A stretch of 64,000 nt of DNA from Selaginella moellendorffii. Its lineage: Eukaryota > Streptophyta > Lycopodiopsida > Selaginellales > Selaginellaceae. The translations under genes and the position numbers were made by a program. Below the pieces are notes generated by a model. That model saw nothing but the letters and a program-made list of their open reading frames with translations. It was not told the DNA's origin and did not search any database. Location of the stretch: positions 1,728,082-1,792,081 of the forward strand of contig NW_003314281.1 in the NCBI RefSeq assembly GCF_000143415.4, written 5' to 3'. How positions within the stretch are numbered: position 1 is the stretch's first letter; the number at the start of each line of letters is the position of its first letter. This document shows positions 11,607 to 23,415 of the stretch, in pieces.

Positions 11607-14600
11607 GACGAGCCCTAAAACATGTGATGACGTGTAGACCACCCTAAAAACACACTTCTCCACGTGGCACTTAATTACTTTGGAAATTTAGTTTAACGTT
11701 TTCTTTCTTTAATTTTTCTTTTCCTAGGGAGATATCATAGTTAAGCTCGCTCATTGGCACTTTAGGTGCAAGAAATCGAAGGGATTTTAGTTACTCTGTC
11801 TTCTTTTTTTTAAAAACTTTGTGAAGAACATGATTGAGTTGAGTAGATTGATTTTGCTTCTAGCGACTTCTTCCATGGTTGGTGTGGTAAGCTCTAGTAT
11901 GTTTGAAATTTATAGAGATTCCTCTTGTGCTACTGTTGTAATGACTCTATCAACGCTTAATCAGTGTTTTTCTGTTGTACCATTTTTCGGATACAAGTAA
12001 TTGCCCTCTTTTTACACACTTGTTCTAAGCAGTACTAATGTGTAATTGCGTTATGCAGTTTCATTTTCACAAATGAGTCTGGAATCTTGTTTTCTGAAGC
12101 AAATTGTTCAAGTGGGTTTACTACTTTGACTAACAATACATCAGTATGTGGCTCAACAAAAGCAACCTCCTTAGGAATTTTTTCACAAGATCTTGACAAG
12201 TTAAACCTATATGTTATTTAAAGGTGTAGACAAACTAAGATTTGAATTTGAAACTACTTGAATCTTGATTATCTTTTAAAATTACTTGATATCTATACAT
12301 ACATCCTTAAAAAGTATCATTTTCAATCCAATGTGCCATTTGTATAGATTTGAAGTTCTAGTTTATGCTATACAGACCAAACCAAACAAGTCCAATGGCA
12401 CCTCTTCCTGGCCATTGTCGCAGTAGCTAAGCATCACCATATTCCAGGACATAATGTTGTAGTGAGGCATCTAATTTAGCCGCCATTTTCAATATCTCTC
12501 AATCAACTCAATTTTTAGGATGTTAGATGCATAAGCATTTGCATGGCTAGATCTGGAACCTGGTGGTGACTTTAAAAATGTTTATCTATCTTATACTATA
12601 ATGATGTTTGTTCAAGTTTAGAAGACTGTTTTGTTGATATATAATTGTATACTATCAAACTAACCGCTAGTATGATCTTTACAAGTGATTCCATTCTGAA
12701 ATGACAAGTGATGCAATTGATATATCAGTATATGGGTCAACAAAAACAGCCTCCCTAGGAATTATTTTACTAGATTTGACCAAGAATCTGTCAAATTTTA
12801 TGACAAGTTAAACCTGTATGTTATTTAGAGGTGTATGTGTTTTTTTAATCAAAATAAGGTTTCGATACGATTGTCCCTCCTTAAAAAATATCATATTCAA
12901 TGCAAGGTGCCATTTCTCTAAGTTTGGAGGCATTATACTATAACAACATTTATTTAAGTTTAGAATACTTTTGTTGATATATAATTATGCTATTCACAAC
13001 CACTGCTAAGGTCTTTATAAATGATTCTATTCTGATGTGACAAGTGACATAATTGATACATCAGTATCTATCTCAACTAAAGCAACCTTCCTAGGACTTA
13101 TTTCAGAATATTTTACTAAGAATCAGTCAAATTCTATGACAGTTTATTTTAATTTGAAACTATTTAATATTATTAGCTTTTAAATTAATTAATATCTTTC
13201 TTCAAAAATATTATATTCATGCAAGGTGCTATTTGTCTAATATAATGACATTTACTCAAGTTTAGAAGACTTTTGTTGATATATAAATTTATACTATCCA
13301 AAACCAACCACTACTAAGATATTTATAAGTGATTCCATTTGAAGTGATAAGTGACACAATCTATTTAATTAAGAAAGTTTCAAATTTTGAGAGTTTCAAT
13401 CCTTAAATCTTTTGTTAATTCAAACCTTAAAGTACATTTAAAACTTTGGTGTTGCAACTCAAAATAATGTGCTTCTGACTAGTGAATCTTCTGAAAGTCA
13501 ATTACAATATTATAATAATATTTTTATATTTTTATAGATAATAAAGCCCAACTCTGGATGAATTAAAATGGTTTCAGAGTTTTAAAAATAAGGATAAAAT
13601 AAATATTTAATACAGATAACATTACTTGTAATAAAATCTAACATTAATGTTCATAGTGAAAGAACTTTATAAATGGGTGAAAATAATAACATAAACTTGT
13701 AAAATGAATTATTTTGAATTTTTAATGGAGAATATTGTAGTAAGGATGCTTTGAATTAATGTCCTCAGAATTTAGGGATAAGAAAATTATTAACAATAAT
13801 GACACACATTTTTAGAGGTTTTATATCTATTTAAAAACCTTCTATACATACATTTAGGTTCTAATATTTTAACACTTTAATATTAACTTCTACTATAATA
13901 GAAATTTTAAGCATTTTAGTTTTGAAATTTATAGTTTTATATCTTACATTTCTTAGAAAAATTATTTTTGTTTATTACTAATTTTATTTAAGAAATTATT
14001 ATCTTTCTTTAAATAAAAAATATAATTAATTTTTTGTAGCTTATTGATTTTTATAAATTCAATATCTATAGATTGTGATGATGTGCTGATATAGAAAAAA
14101 ATATTTTTAGATTATTAGGGTTTTATATTTATACAAATAATCTGTGTTCTAGATTATGATGATGTCCTGATATATACTATATAAATTGTGATTATGATCT
14201 TCAGATAATAAATATTGCAATAAATATTAATCTATAAGGTTTCTACATATGGTATAAATATTTACTACATAGATATAACATAAATTATTTATATAAATAT
14301 AAAACTCTAATAATTTAAAATTATCTTTTCCCTTAGGGTTCTCTCATTGTTACAGATTCTTATATAGAATTATTTATTATTTTGAAAGTTGTGATGTAAT
14401 AGGGTAAAATAGTCCTCCATTATAGCTAGAGGAGCAGCTAGCAAACTATAAGATTATGGTATGCAATTGTGATTATAGTAGAAGTATCACATGTGTGACA
14501 CTAGTGAGTATAAAGGTTATGGTTATGGTCTTGTCAAGGTTGAGAAATAATTATATTAAAATTTTCTAATTGTCATTTATAATATTTTAAATATCAATTA

Positions 14601-15640
14601 ATTCTATATATCCCAAAAGCTTTAACCAATTTTTAAAAATTGTGCACTTTTATTTATATGCCCTTTTCCCTTTATATTTGAATTTTAATTATCAAGTCAT
14701 TCTTTTTTATTGTTTACAGCTTCCACTCTATAGTAAAAAGCCCATGTGGCAAAAGTGGCAAAGTGGGAAGATTTTCAAAAACAGCCATTGAACCATATTA
14801 AACATAATTTATAACAACAAAAAAAAAACACTATTGAATAGAATAGAATAGAAAGGAGATTTTACACTACCCAATAACTTATAAGCAATTGACACACATT
14901 ATATGCAATAAAAAGGTGTGTTAATACTCCTTAAGTTGGAAAGTTATATATGCCATGCATAACAACCATAGAAGACTTTTATTTTGCAAACAACATGTGA
15001 AGAGTGTGTTTATATAAAGTTTCATATAACACAAGTGAGTACACTACTAAATGATGAATGGAGAATATATGGACTAATCCTGAGAAAACAAGCATAAACC
15101 TCTTATTTTCCATCAACTCTGTATCATATATATAGAAAGAGAGTAAGGCTGAACTCACACACTTTTGAGAAAGTATAGAGAATGATTAGGTTGCATAAGG
15201 GCTTATAAACTTTTGAGCAAGCATTAGTTGAGAAAAAATATTCTATAGCATCTTGATGATAGTTTATAAGTTATAGTTAATCATATTAATCAAATCAAGT
15301 TGCACTTACTCCACTCAAGATGCTTGTCCTATCAAAATAAGCATTTTTCAGTGATCTTGTTAAAATAAATAAATGAACAAGTGTATGAAGGAGATATTTG
15401 TCATTTGAAAATCACATAATTTATGGCTGTTGAGATATATTTTTTCTTAAACAAATGATATTTCTAAATGATATTATGGTTGTTGACTCAGATCCTTTAT
15501 TTCGAGTTGATGATACTCTAGGGAACATTGTTATTTCACTAAACTTAATATTGAGGTATTAAATAATACCTATAATTAATACTGAAGTAGTAAGTTCATG
15601 TTGGTGGGAGGGTTTTACCACATTTCAGAGTAAAATGGAT
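11607..15640. other. AT-rich intergenic region of decayed repeats
   Basis: About 4 kb with no frame of interest. Very low GC, homopolymer runs, and a diverged repeat family at 12.12-13.37 kb annotated separately. No RNA gene or conserved coding exon is recognised. Confidence 0.6.
12124..13370 (+). repeat. Degenerate direct repeat, about four units
   Basis: Four diverged copies of one unit begin near 12124, 12660, 12990 and 13297. Shared landmarks, in order, are a 'ttgttgatatataatt' stretch, 'aaccactactaag', 'gtgattccatt', 'gacaagtgacataattgat', 'catcagtatatg', 'tcaacaaaagcaacctcc' and 'gacaagttaaacctatatg'. Unit length varies (about 540, 330 and 300 bases), through deletions. Not a simple satellite; probably overlapping fragments of one old element. 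Confidence 0.6.
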
Positions 15641-16450
15641 GAAATGATAGAATTTTTTGAAGGGATTGCATAAGTTTATTTAGACAATTTGTTAATCTAT
15701 ATTGATAGCACGTGATATGATCATTTGTGACATGTTGAATAAATGCTTCAATAACTTGAAAAACACTTTCTCCAACTCAAACTTCCAAAATGTTATTTTA
15801 GGCAAAACGTTTTGAGATATTTAATTTTTAAATACGAAGTGTAGCCAGATTTTGAAAAGATTGATGATTTTCTTTATCAAGGCCCTATCCTAGCTTTTGA
15901 AGTTATTAAAATGCTGATATTAATTAGTCTTTTGCATCTAATTATCATCTTAAGATAGATGTATAACTTTGTTGAACAATTGAATCAAATATTCAAAAGG
16001 CATAATTGTGAAGTATATGATGTCATATTTGCAAATTATTTATATACTAGCATCACAAAAGTCTACTGACATCTCTCTATTCCATGTATTATTTGGGGGG
16101 AGCCTCCTATTGTGGGTTTGATGTCAATTACCCTATGTTATCTAGAGTGGAAAACATGGTTAAAATATTTGAATTGAGTGTTGCCAACATCATGTGCATA
16201 ATTTTTAGAGTCATAGGCAAGGGCGAAAGAGTATTATAAGTAAACCTATGTTGAGTTATCAACAAAGTGATATAATGTTAGTGAAGTTTCCTCACCTTGG
16301 AGATTCCTCACCTTAGAACTGATCTATTATCCCTGTGGATTGGACCATATCAAGTGCATATGTCTTTTGGATTCTACCATTTTACCAACAATAATACTTG
16401 AAGGGGAAAATATATACTATATAGATATAGACAAAATTAGCTTGGCTATA
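15640..16450 (+). mobile_element. Ty3/gypsy retrotransposon relic
   Basis: Read on the plus strand with stops ignored, 15683-15850 gives the reverse-transcriptase palm neighbourhood: DNLLIYIDS, with the catalytic YIDD degraded to YIDS. This is followed by a region resembling the H-x2-H-x6-F-x2-L-x7-L spacing and a 'LPKCYFRQNVLRYL' block typical of gypsy elements. Near 16070 a degraded 'LFG' integrase C-terminal motif appears, and at 16318-16360 the chromodomain-proximal 'LWIGPYQV' motif. Several stop codons interrupt it. Flanking LTRs were not identified. Dead element. Confidence 0.6.
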
Positions 16451-16708
16451 AAATTAGTTTTAATGTTGAGATTCCCTATTTCATAACAAATAAAAGCATC
16501 TTTAATCTATGAGCTGCAATCTATCAACAATGTAGCTTGTCTATTTTGTTCATAATAGTCATCAAGAATTTTTCATGAAATTGTAATTCCTTTGATTATA
16601 CTTAAATTCAAGTTTGAAAGTTGTGATTATATGCTAATTATCCAAAATAACCTGAGATTTTCTCCTTTTTCATTTATATTAAATAAACGATGAATATTAT
16701 TGCTTCCA

Positions 16709-18871
16709 TTACAACTTTGATCTCTTATATGGTCCAAAGACCCCTTCTTGTGCAACTGAAATAACAAGCTGAAAAGAAAACAGTTTTAGAATAAGATAAT
16801 ATTTTGGATTTTTATTCTCACTTCGCCAGATTGAGTGTACATATGTCCAGTTGCAAAGCCACGTCCATTACCAGCAAAAGGACTTTCCATCTGAAAAAGA
16901 TCATATAATAAAAAACAATATCAGGACAGCGTACTAACCACAAATAATAGCCATTCATCTGCTCTGAAAGGTTGATGGAACCACATCCTATACGAAAACG
17001 TATAAAAACATGGTAACAACCAAAAAGAGTAATAAATGCTTACGAGTGGTCTAAGCTCAAAATTCTAAATCTCTGCCCTGATGATGTTCTCAAAGGTCTC
17101 AGAGCCGTCCCAATGAATTGAGAGTCAGAAGCATAAGCAGCAACACAACTATATGAAAAATTTAAAGACTTTACCAGTAATGTAAACGTAGAATAATAAC
17201 ATACCAGTGAAGGGATTGATCGTCTGAGAGTTTTTGACGTGCTTTTAGCCACACTCGCTGCCTAAAAAAGAAAAATAGAAAAGGACATTAAACCTTAAAA
17301 CAGAAAAAAGAAAAGAAAGAAAGGAAATACCTCGGTTCAAGTTGAGTAGGATTTACAAGATCGACTGGATCACAAAGTCGCACTTCCATGGGATATTGTA
17401 GATGTGGAGCCGCTGCAAGCTTCTTCTTTATACGCCTGCCAAGGATATTAGAACCAAACATTGCCTACCTTTAAGAATCTTACAAGGGAATTCGGGCGTC
17501 TACTCGGTATCTTTGCTCAAGAACTTCTCTAGGCAAAACCTGCAAACTCAGAAAGAAACTCAAGACCATGCTCTAGAAAATAAAAGAATTACATCCTCGG
17601 GTCGAGGTGCTTCAGGCATGTCTCGTTGGTGCTCCAAACTTTTCTCTAATCTCTATGACAAAAGAATTGTGATCAACTTGAAAAAGATATGATGTAAATC
17701 TTACCTGGAAGGAGGCAGTCAGCCTGAAAATCTCTTGTCCTCTTTGCATTGCTCTGACGCACCTTGTTGCAAACCTGTGGCCATCTCGTACTCTTTCCAC
17801 TTGGTACATTATAGGCACTGCATCAGAGTTTTAGCTTTCTTCCTTCCAAGTTAGTTCTAACACAAACTGCCTACGAGCTTCATCTCCAGCCACGAGGAAA
17901 TTAGAGTGCAGACTGTGCACAAGAAGGGAAGGATCCACGGATTTACAAGCGGCTGCCAAAGCCTATCGAAAGGAAGAAAACGAAAAGAAGGAAAGAAAAA
18001 CAGAGTTCAAAGATTGTAAAACTAGTTACCTGGCCAATAAGTTGTCCACCAAAGACACGCCCAGTTTCAGAGGGATACGCAGTAAGACCACGATACAAGT
18101 CAACCTGGAAGAGCACAGATGAAAAAAGCCGATGTGGCCATTGAAGCTTACATCCAGCTTGTCCAGCTCAAGAACTCTCTCCACCGTAGCCACATCCTTT
18201 CTTTGATTGTCAGTCCATATAGAGTCCGAAGACACCAAGGCATGGTGTTCATGTGTGAGCACTAAGCATATCACCTGAGAAAAACAACATAAATCCTTAT
18301 CAAAATCTAGAAAGGAAAGGAAAGCATGAAGACCTCATCAACAGCAACAACATCAGCCTTGTGGATCTCTTGGAGATGTTCCGGACAAACTGTGGAGAAC
18401 AGATCGAGCAAAAGTTACCTCCAGGAGCAAACTCACCACTTCCAAAGTAGTCTCCTGGTTTTAATATCAAAGTGTTGCTCACACCAGCGACTTCAGCCTA
18501 ACGAGATCGAACAAACTTTTGATGAGGGAAAAAAAAAAGCTTTTAGAACTTCACCTCTCCTTTCCAGACAATGTAAAATCCTTCTCCCGCCTCGCCTTCT
18601 CTCACCAGCGTCTCACCAGGAGCTACAGAAGGATTAGAGAAAGGGAGGAAAGAAAAAGCTTCCCTTGTACTATACCAAAACGCATTGGCTTGAGAGCGTG
18701 AGCGATTTTCTTGATCAATCCGGCAGGGAGCTGCTGGAGCAGTGGAACAGAGCCTAGGAATTCCATGGCTGGGCGCGCAAAGTAAACGCTAGCATTCGAA
18801 AACAACTCAAGGAAAAGAGTACCTTGCTCCACGCTGACGTCCTTGTCGCCAATTGTGAACAAGATAGCCAT
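16709..18871 (-). CDS. Acyl-CoA thioesterase with cyclic-nucleotide-binding domain, ACOT-2 (peroxisomal)
   Basis: Seventeen minus-strand exons: 18871-18823, 18768-18676, 18622-18555, 18497-18437, 18389-18334, 18274-18152, 18104-18030, 17962-17875, 17817-17705, 17652-17593, 17539-17484, 17435-17331, 17261-17205, 17148-17044, 16987-16939, 16890-16822 and 16768-16709. They give 428 residues, the same length as ACOT-1, with nearly the same exon sizes. The cNMP-like domain (EFLGSVPLLQQLP, GEAGEGFYIVWKGE, LKPGDYFG) looks sound. The hotdog domains show VFGGQLIGQALAAA, VHSLHSNFLVAGDE, FATRCVRAMQRGQEIF and CVAAYASDSQFIG. It ends in RSKL, a peroxisomal signal. Exon 10 is in frame only with the acceptor at 17653, since a nearer AG would truncate the protein. 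Surrounding DNA is AT-rich. Confidence 0.9.
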
Positions 18872-18959
18872 TGGCGGAAGAACCCTAAGCCTCGGCAGTG
18901 GATAAAAGTGCTCAAGCAAGCTAGCCGATAACAAAGGAAAGCATGACATACGACGCGGA

Positions 18960-19480
18960 CTTTTGCGGATCCAAGGGATGCTTGAGTGAAGACCGTTCTT
19001 AAGTCACGCAGCCTTGCGATGATGCTGAGAAAGGTGGCTTCATTCCTTAGACTGGTTTGTGGAAGAACAGCAGTGCGAGCATCTCCTGGAAAGCCACCAA
19101 AGTCTTCTCCTTCCGAGACATCACAGTCCACGTTGCTACGACTTTCCGCTCGATCTGGTCGAAAGTTTCCCTCGCATCGTCCAGACTTTTGTACCTCCCA
19201 TACATGTTGACGAGCGCAGTGCCAATGCCGGATGCCAAGTTCGCCCAAGCACCCGTGAACTTTTGGCGCAGACTCGAGAAGGTGATCTTGTCCAGGAAAA
19301 CACTGCTCTCGAGCTTCTTCCTGGCCACACTGCTCGTATCTCCTCTCTATCCAAAAGAACATCTCCCTCACACCCTCCATGCTTCCACATTTCCTATACA
19401 TCTCCACAAGTTTCAAGTTTCCAGAGTTTTGGAGGTTGATCTCATTCTTGGAACGCTGTGCTTGCAGCTCTCCAATTCAC
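18960..19480 (-). pseudogene. PPR gene fragment (decayed)
   Basis: Minus-strand frames give PPR motifs that jump between frames: GIGTALVNMYGRYKSLDDA, RETFDQIERKVVATWTVM, then a frame change to NEATFLSIIARLRDL. The upstream part (MKLVEMYRKCGSMEGVREMF) is a further broken repeat. This fits a PLS-type PPR that has lost most of its length. It starts less than 100 bases upstream of ACOT-2, so a run-on relation is possible but not functional. Confidence 0.7.
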
Positions 19481-19489
19481 GAGAATGTT

Positions 19490-20034
19490 GCTCGACGGCA
19501 TTGGACCTGACTGTGTGACGTTCTCTACGGTTGTGAGCTGGTGCAAGTCCAGCAGTAGATTTTTTTTATGTTTTCGTTATCCTCATTTCGTTTTCTCATC
19601 AGAGAATCCACCGTAAACATCGAACTGAAAAGACGTGTAACTCCCGACTTGCAAAGAAGTGTAACGTTTGAAAAAAGAATCAAAAAGAAGAGAGAGAGAG
19701 AAGCGTCATCTACGTTGTCTTTCGATTCGATCACGAGTGATCCAAGGCTGCCATAAAACTTGTCTATCTTCTTCCTTGAGATGAGTAAGAAAGAAACAAA
19801 AAGTGAAGTTAGCAGAAAAAAAAAAGAACAAACGACTTCTTCACACACAAGCTACAAGAAAATGCAGGCATGATCACATCTCGAACAGACAAATCCACAA
19901 AACCTCTTCACTATCATCTGGTTGAGCTTTGATGTTCTCGCGAACCGCTTCCTCAAAACTGTAGCAAAAAGAACTTCGTTTCCTCTTTTTTACCTGAGTG
20001 CTGCGCGCGAAAGGATTTCCTCAAAGAAAATTTT
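19490..20034. other. Intergenic, no feature seen
   Basis: Moderately AT-rich sequence with no recognised exon or RNA gene. It lies between a PPR fragment and the left edge of the duplicated zone. Confidence 0.4.
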
Positions 20035-20345
20035 TACTAAAAGGATATCGGGCCTCCTTGGGCGCCCTGGGTACCAAGCGCTATCCGGTAGATCACGGTG
20101 GGGTTGACCATACCGACTTAGCACTACTGGGTCACCGACGAGGGGGGCCAAGTGGTCAAGGGTCAGCGACCCCATTTACTAAGCAACCCGAGTAACCATA
20201 CCTGCCACTCCATTTCTTTTATACCGGTGTTCCTCTACTGCACCTTGGCTGGTGGGATAGGTTTTCAGCTTACATGGCACAATACCCGCATCTCCGGGAT
20301 GACTAGGATTGTTGGTTGTCAACCTGGCATTATCCTATGGTAAGA
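20035..20345 (+). repeat. GC-rich 300-base module, copy 1 (inverted relative to the others)
   Basis: Contains gggcgccctgggtacc, agcgctatccgg, tcacggtggggttgacc, cgacttagcactactgg and gtcaagggtcagcgacccc. The same module occurs inverted at about 26330-26600 and 32190-32490, always just beyond a PPR 3' end, and as a short piece at 22884-22930. It is no recognised gene. It is GC-rich, unlike its surroundings, and well conserved between copies. Confidence 0.75.
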
Positions 20346-20347
20346 GT

Positions 20348-22348
20348 TTAGTTCCAAGAGCTCGCAAGTAAAATATAAGTAGCACCATTGGATGAATCCT
20401 TACCCAGCAATTTTCCAGCCGACATTTCCACAACCTTTGCATTTCGATGGATTCTCGATGCTCCCAGAAGAATCATCCACAGGCCCGGCTGTGGAACAAA
20501 TGGCATGAATTCCACCACTTCCATGGCTCGCTCCAGCTGACCGGCTCGCCCCATTGCGTCAACCAAGCAGTAGTAATGCTCGATCCTGGGAGAGATCCCA
20601 AAGTCTGCGATCATGGACAAAAAACCTCGGCAACACTGCTCGAGCTGGCTCGCTGCCGCTGCTAGAATTGTCGTGAAGATGATCTCGTCTGGCTTGAAAG
20701 CCAGCATGATCATCTCTCGAAAGAGATCCAGTGCCTCGCTCACGCGTCCGTTCTGGACATAGGCCGCAATGATCGAGCTCCATGTCGTGACCTCCTGCTG
20801 CTTTTCAAACCGCTCAAATGCTGTTCTCGAGGATTGAACGTAGCCATGCTGTGCGAGCGCCAAGATCACGGTGATGAGAGCTACTTGGTTGCGATCTGGC
20901 ATTGTTTCGTAGATGTCCATGGCACTCGCAAGTTGGCCATCCTGTGCATAAGCTTGCATCATTACAGTGGATGTCACAGCGTTTATCTCTGGCATTTCGA
21001 CGAAGATCTTCACTGCTTCCTCGGATAATCGGCAGCTGACCAATGAGGACAAGAGAGTGTTGTAAGACACCAGGTTGTGGCCAGGCATTTGCTCAAAGAA
21101 ATCTTTGCAGTGGTGGACGTCGGGTGCGTAGCAAGCGAGCATGGTGTTCCAGGAGACCATGTCCAGGCACGGCAAAGAATCAAACACCGCTCGAGCTTTG
21201 TCGATCTTGGAGTGATTGGCGTATAAGACAATCATGTTGGTCCAGGCTGACAAGCAACTGGGATCGTCGAGTGTGGTTTCTCGCATGATCTGAAACAAAC
21301 TCTCGCCATCTTGTACATGCCCAAACCGTGCAAATGCTTGAAGCATCACGCTCCAGGTGATTGAGCTTCGCTCTGGCATAATCGCAAACAGTCGTTTCGC
21401 CTCGTTAAGGCTACATGCGTCCGCGTAAGTTTTCAGCATAGTTGTCCAGGAAATCACGCTTCTACAAGGCATCGAATCAAACAGTGCCTTTGCTCCTTCC
21501 AAATCTCCCATTCTGGAATAACCCTGCAAGACAGCATTCCAAGAAATCTCGTTGCGCTCCGGCATGGCAACCGAAAACACCGATTCCAGGGCCTCTTCCA
21601 GCCCCAACTGAAGAAACACAAGCAAGATGGAGTTCCACGAGACAACATTGCGAGCGGGCATTCCGTCAAAAAACTCTTTTGCCAAAGACAAATCCCCAGC
21701 CTGAGCAAATGCCGAGATTATAGCGTTCCAAGCAGCTAATGTTCTTGCGCCTACGCTCTGGAACACGGCCATAGCCTTGCCTGTGTTGCCACTGAGAGCA
21801 TAGGAAGAGATCATAGTGGTCCACGTGTACTCATCGTGAACGGGCATGATTTGAAAGAGCTCCTCGGCTTCACTATAATGCCCGGTCTGGGCATATGCGC
21901 AAATCATGGAGTTCCACGACACCACGTTCCTCACGGGCATACTCTCGAACATACACTGTGCGAGATCCACAAGGCCGTGCTCGGCGTAGGCATTCATCAT
22001 AGCCGTCCACGCTACCACGTCCTTGGACGGCATCCTGTCAAAGACCCAGCGAGCGTCGTCCAGATGCCCCCTGTGGGCATATGCCTGGAGGAGGATATTC
22101 CAGGAGAAGGAATTGGGATCTTTGATCCCGGCGAAGACGGAGAGGGCACGCTCGAGGCTGCCGCAGCGTGCGTACATCTGGACGAGGAGATTGGCGAGGT
22201 AGCGATCGTCGCGGCATTGCGCGCAGCTCTGGATCGAGGCGTGGAGCAGCGCGCCGCGATCGAGGGTCTTGACATTGGCAATCCTGCGAGCAAAATCTTC
22301 TACTTGCTGCTCGTTTGCGCGAGAAGGAAGAGAGGAGGAATGGATCAT
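20348..22348 (-). CDS. PLS-type PPR protein, E-class, no DYW domain (PPR copy A)
   Basis: Single-exon gene of 666 residues. After about 50 residues come PPR units of mostly 31 residues (for example VVSWNSMICAYAQTGHYSEA and VISWTTMLKTYADACSLNEA). A C-terminal E-type region follows (IEHYYCLVDAMGRAGQLERA, GLWMILLGASRIHRN). There is no DYW deaminase domain. PPR proteins bind organellar RNA; E-class members usually guide editing with a partner in trans. The first motif is LLHASIQSCAQC with LANLLVQMYARCGSLERA. It starts 52 bases from the oppositely oriented PhyH fragment A. Two pseudogene copies lie at 24.7 and 30.5 kb, and this is the only intact one. Confidence 0.92.
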   Translation of the reverse strand: MIHSSSLPSRANEQQVEDFARRIANVKTLDRGALLHASIQSCAQCRDDRYLANLLVQMYARCGSLERALSVFAGIKDPNSFSWNILLQAYAHRGHLDDARWVFDRMPSKDVVAWTAMMNAYAEHGLVDLAQCMFESMPVRNVVSWNSMICAYAQTGHYSEAEELFQIMPVHDEYTWTTMISSYALSGNTGKAMAVFQSVGARTLAAWNAIISAFAQAGDLSLAKEFFDGMPARNVVSWNSILLVFLQLGLEEALESVFSVAMPERNEISWNAVLQGYSRMGDLEGAKALFDSMPCRSVISWTTMLKTYADACSLNEAKRLFAIMPERSSITWSVMLQAFARFGHVQDGESLFQIMRETTLDDPSCLSAWTNMIVLYANHSKIDKARAVFDSLPCLDMVSWNTMLACYAPDVHHCKDFFEQMPGHNLVSYNTLLSSLVSCRLSEEAVKIFVEMPEINAVTSTVMMQAYAQDGQLASAMDIYETMPDRNQVALITVILALAQHGYVQSSRTAFERFEKQQEVTTWSSIIAAYVQNGRVSEALDLFREMIMLAFKPDEIIFTTILAAAASQLEQCCRGFLSMIADFGISPRIEHYYCLVDAMGRAGQLERAMEVVEFMPFVPQPGLWMILLGASRIHRNAKVVEMSAGKLLGKDSSNGATYILLASSWN

Positions 22349-22400
22349 CCATCCAAACTTGCCAATTCCCTCACATTTGAATTTAGGGCTCCTCTGTGCT
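22349..22400. promoter_or_regulatory. Shared head-to-head intergenic strip, copy A
   Basis: Only 52 bases separate the PPR A start codon (minus) from the PhyH fragment A start (plus). The same strip occurs at 24605-24659 and 30462-30513. It contains a 'ttagggct' telo-box-like stretch. If both genes were once expressed, their 5' elements must lie in this strip or overlap the coding regions. No TATA box is seen. Confidence 0.5.
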
Positions 22401-22850
22401 ATGGTTTGGAGCTGTTCTTCCGTCCTCGGCCACGCGAATGTTGGCTCTGGGAAAAGACGCTAGAGCAGCAGCTGGAATTCTCATGTTTGCGTCCGGGGAT
22501 TGGTCTCCAGTGCTGAGATTAAGCTTCTCAGGAGCAGACTCAGACGAATTCGTCCAGAGAAGAAGCTCTTCGGTGGAGATGGAACATTTGCAAGAAACCA
22601 AGTTCGTCATTCCCCTGGAACAACAAAAGAGAAAAGATGATCTATCCAAAAAACATATACCTTGGATTGGATCAACGCTCTGGCCTGCTTGACGCCTTGG
22701 TGCTACGCAAATCGATGCCCCGGCACAGCACAGAGACGCGGTGCTTGTAAGCCTCGAACATTTCTTCCTCCTCTGCAGAGCTTCTCGGATCAAACAGAGT
22801 CGATCGATAAGCTTTTCGTTTTCCTGGATGAAGATTTAAATGTTCAAAAC
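22401..22850 (+). pseudogene. PhyH fragment A, with internal inversion
   Basis: Begins like the intact PhyH gene (MVWSCSS, then GHANVGSGKR) but soon meets a stop. At about 22535 it switches to the antisense of exon 2, runs through the intron and back into antisense exon 1 (to about 22785), then resumes sense exon 2 (cttctcggatcaaacagag). So the middle of the exon 1-exon 2 region is inverted in place. Nothing beyond exon 2 remains. Not functional. Confidence 0.8.
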
Positions 22851-23135
22851 GTTAATCCTGAAAGAATGGCGCTTGTATCCCTAAATGGGGTCGCTGACCC
22901 TTGACCACTTCCCCTCTGGGTCGTCAGTCAACGCCACCGACAATCTTCCGAGGCCTAACTGGATTTTGGTTTAAAGCGCTGTTATTTTTACAGACATCAA
23001 AATAGTATGGATCATTTCAGACCAAATGGTAGATGCGAGCTCCAATCTCATTTGCATCTTATTCTATTCTATCTTATTTGCATCACATTGTTTCTGCCAC
23101 GATAGCAATAAGGAAACAAAAACTTTCGTTTATTG
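22851..23135. other. Intergenic with a short piece of the GC-rich module
   Basis: 22884-22930 matches one end of the 300-base module (tggggtcgctgacccttgac), then diverges. The rest is AT-rich with no gene seen. This lies near the centre of the large inverted arrangement of copies A and B. Confidence 0.5.
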
Positions 23136-23312
23136 TTTTCAGGTACTTTGTGCTTGATGCGTGATTCATCAGGTCCAGTGCTCGTCTCCGGCCACTTTCG
23201 AAGACAAGGAGCGGTATTCTCTATAGTTTTCTTCTTCCTCCAACGTTCGCATTTCGTTTATAGCTGGTGGTTTCTGCAGCACAGGAAGAAAAGAAGCTGG
23301 AATCCAGGCAGT
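23136..23312 (+). pseudogene. ACOT-3-like 3' fragment (exons 16-17)
   Basis: The last two exons and intervening intron of an ACOT are recognisable. Exon 16 remnant includes tcatcaggtccagtgctcg and ccggccactttcgaagacaagg. The intron keeps caacgttcgcatttcgttt, then 'ag' and the final exon LVVSAAQE with a following frameshift. It matches ACOT-3 (40385-40571) rather than ACOT-1 or -2. It is tail-to-tail with the PhyH gene at 23416, as ACOT-3 is with a PhyH fragment at 40.06-40.33 kb. Confidence 0.75.
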
Positions 23313-23415
23313 GACAAAAGCCAAAGTCTGAGAACTACGTTTGGTCCGCTCGTTTTGGCCTGAGGAACGACGAGAAAAGAGGATGGGAAGCAACTATCAC
23401 AGAAACCATACAATA

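Noticed and set aside
17612-17818. Premature stop in ACOT-2 exon 10
   Set aside because: Seen only with the acceptor at the nearer AG; using the AG before 17652 restores a frame that aligns with ACOT-1 and ACOT-3.
22396-22692. 98-codon plus-strand frame as an independent gene next to PPR A
   Set aside because: It is the rearranged PhyH fragment read in a wrong frame.
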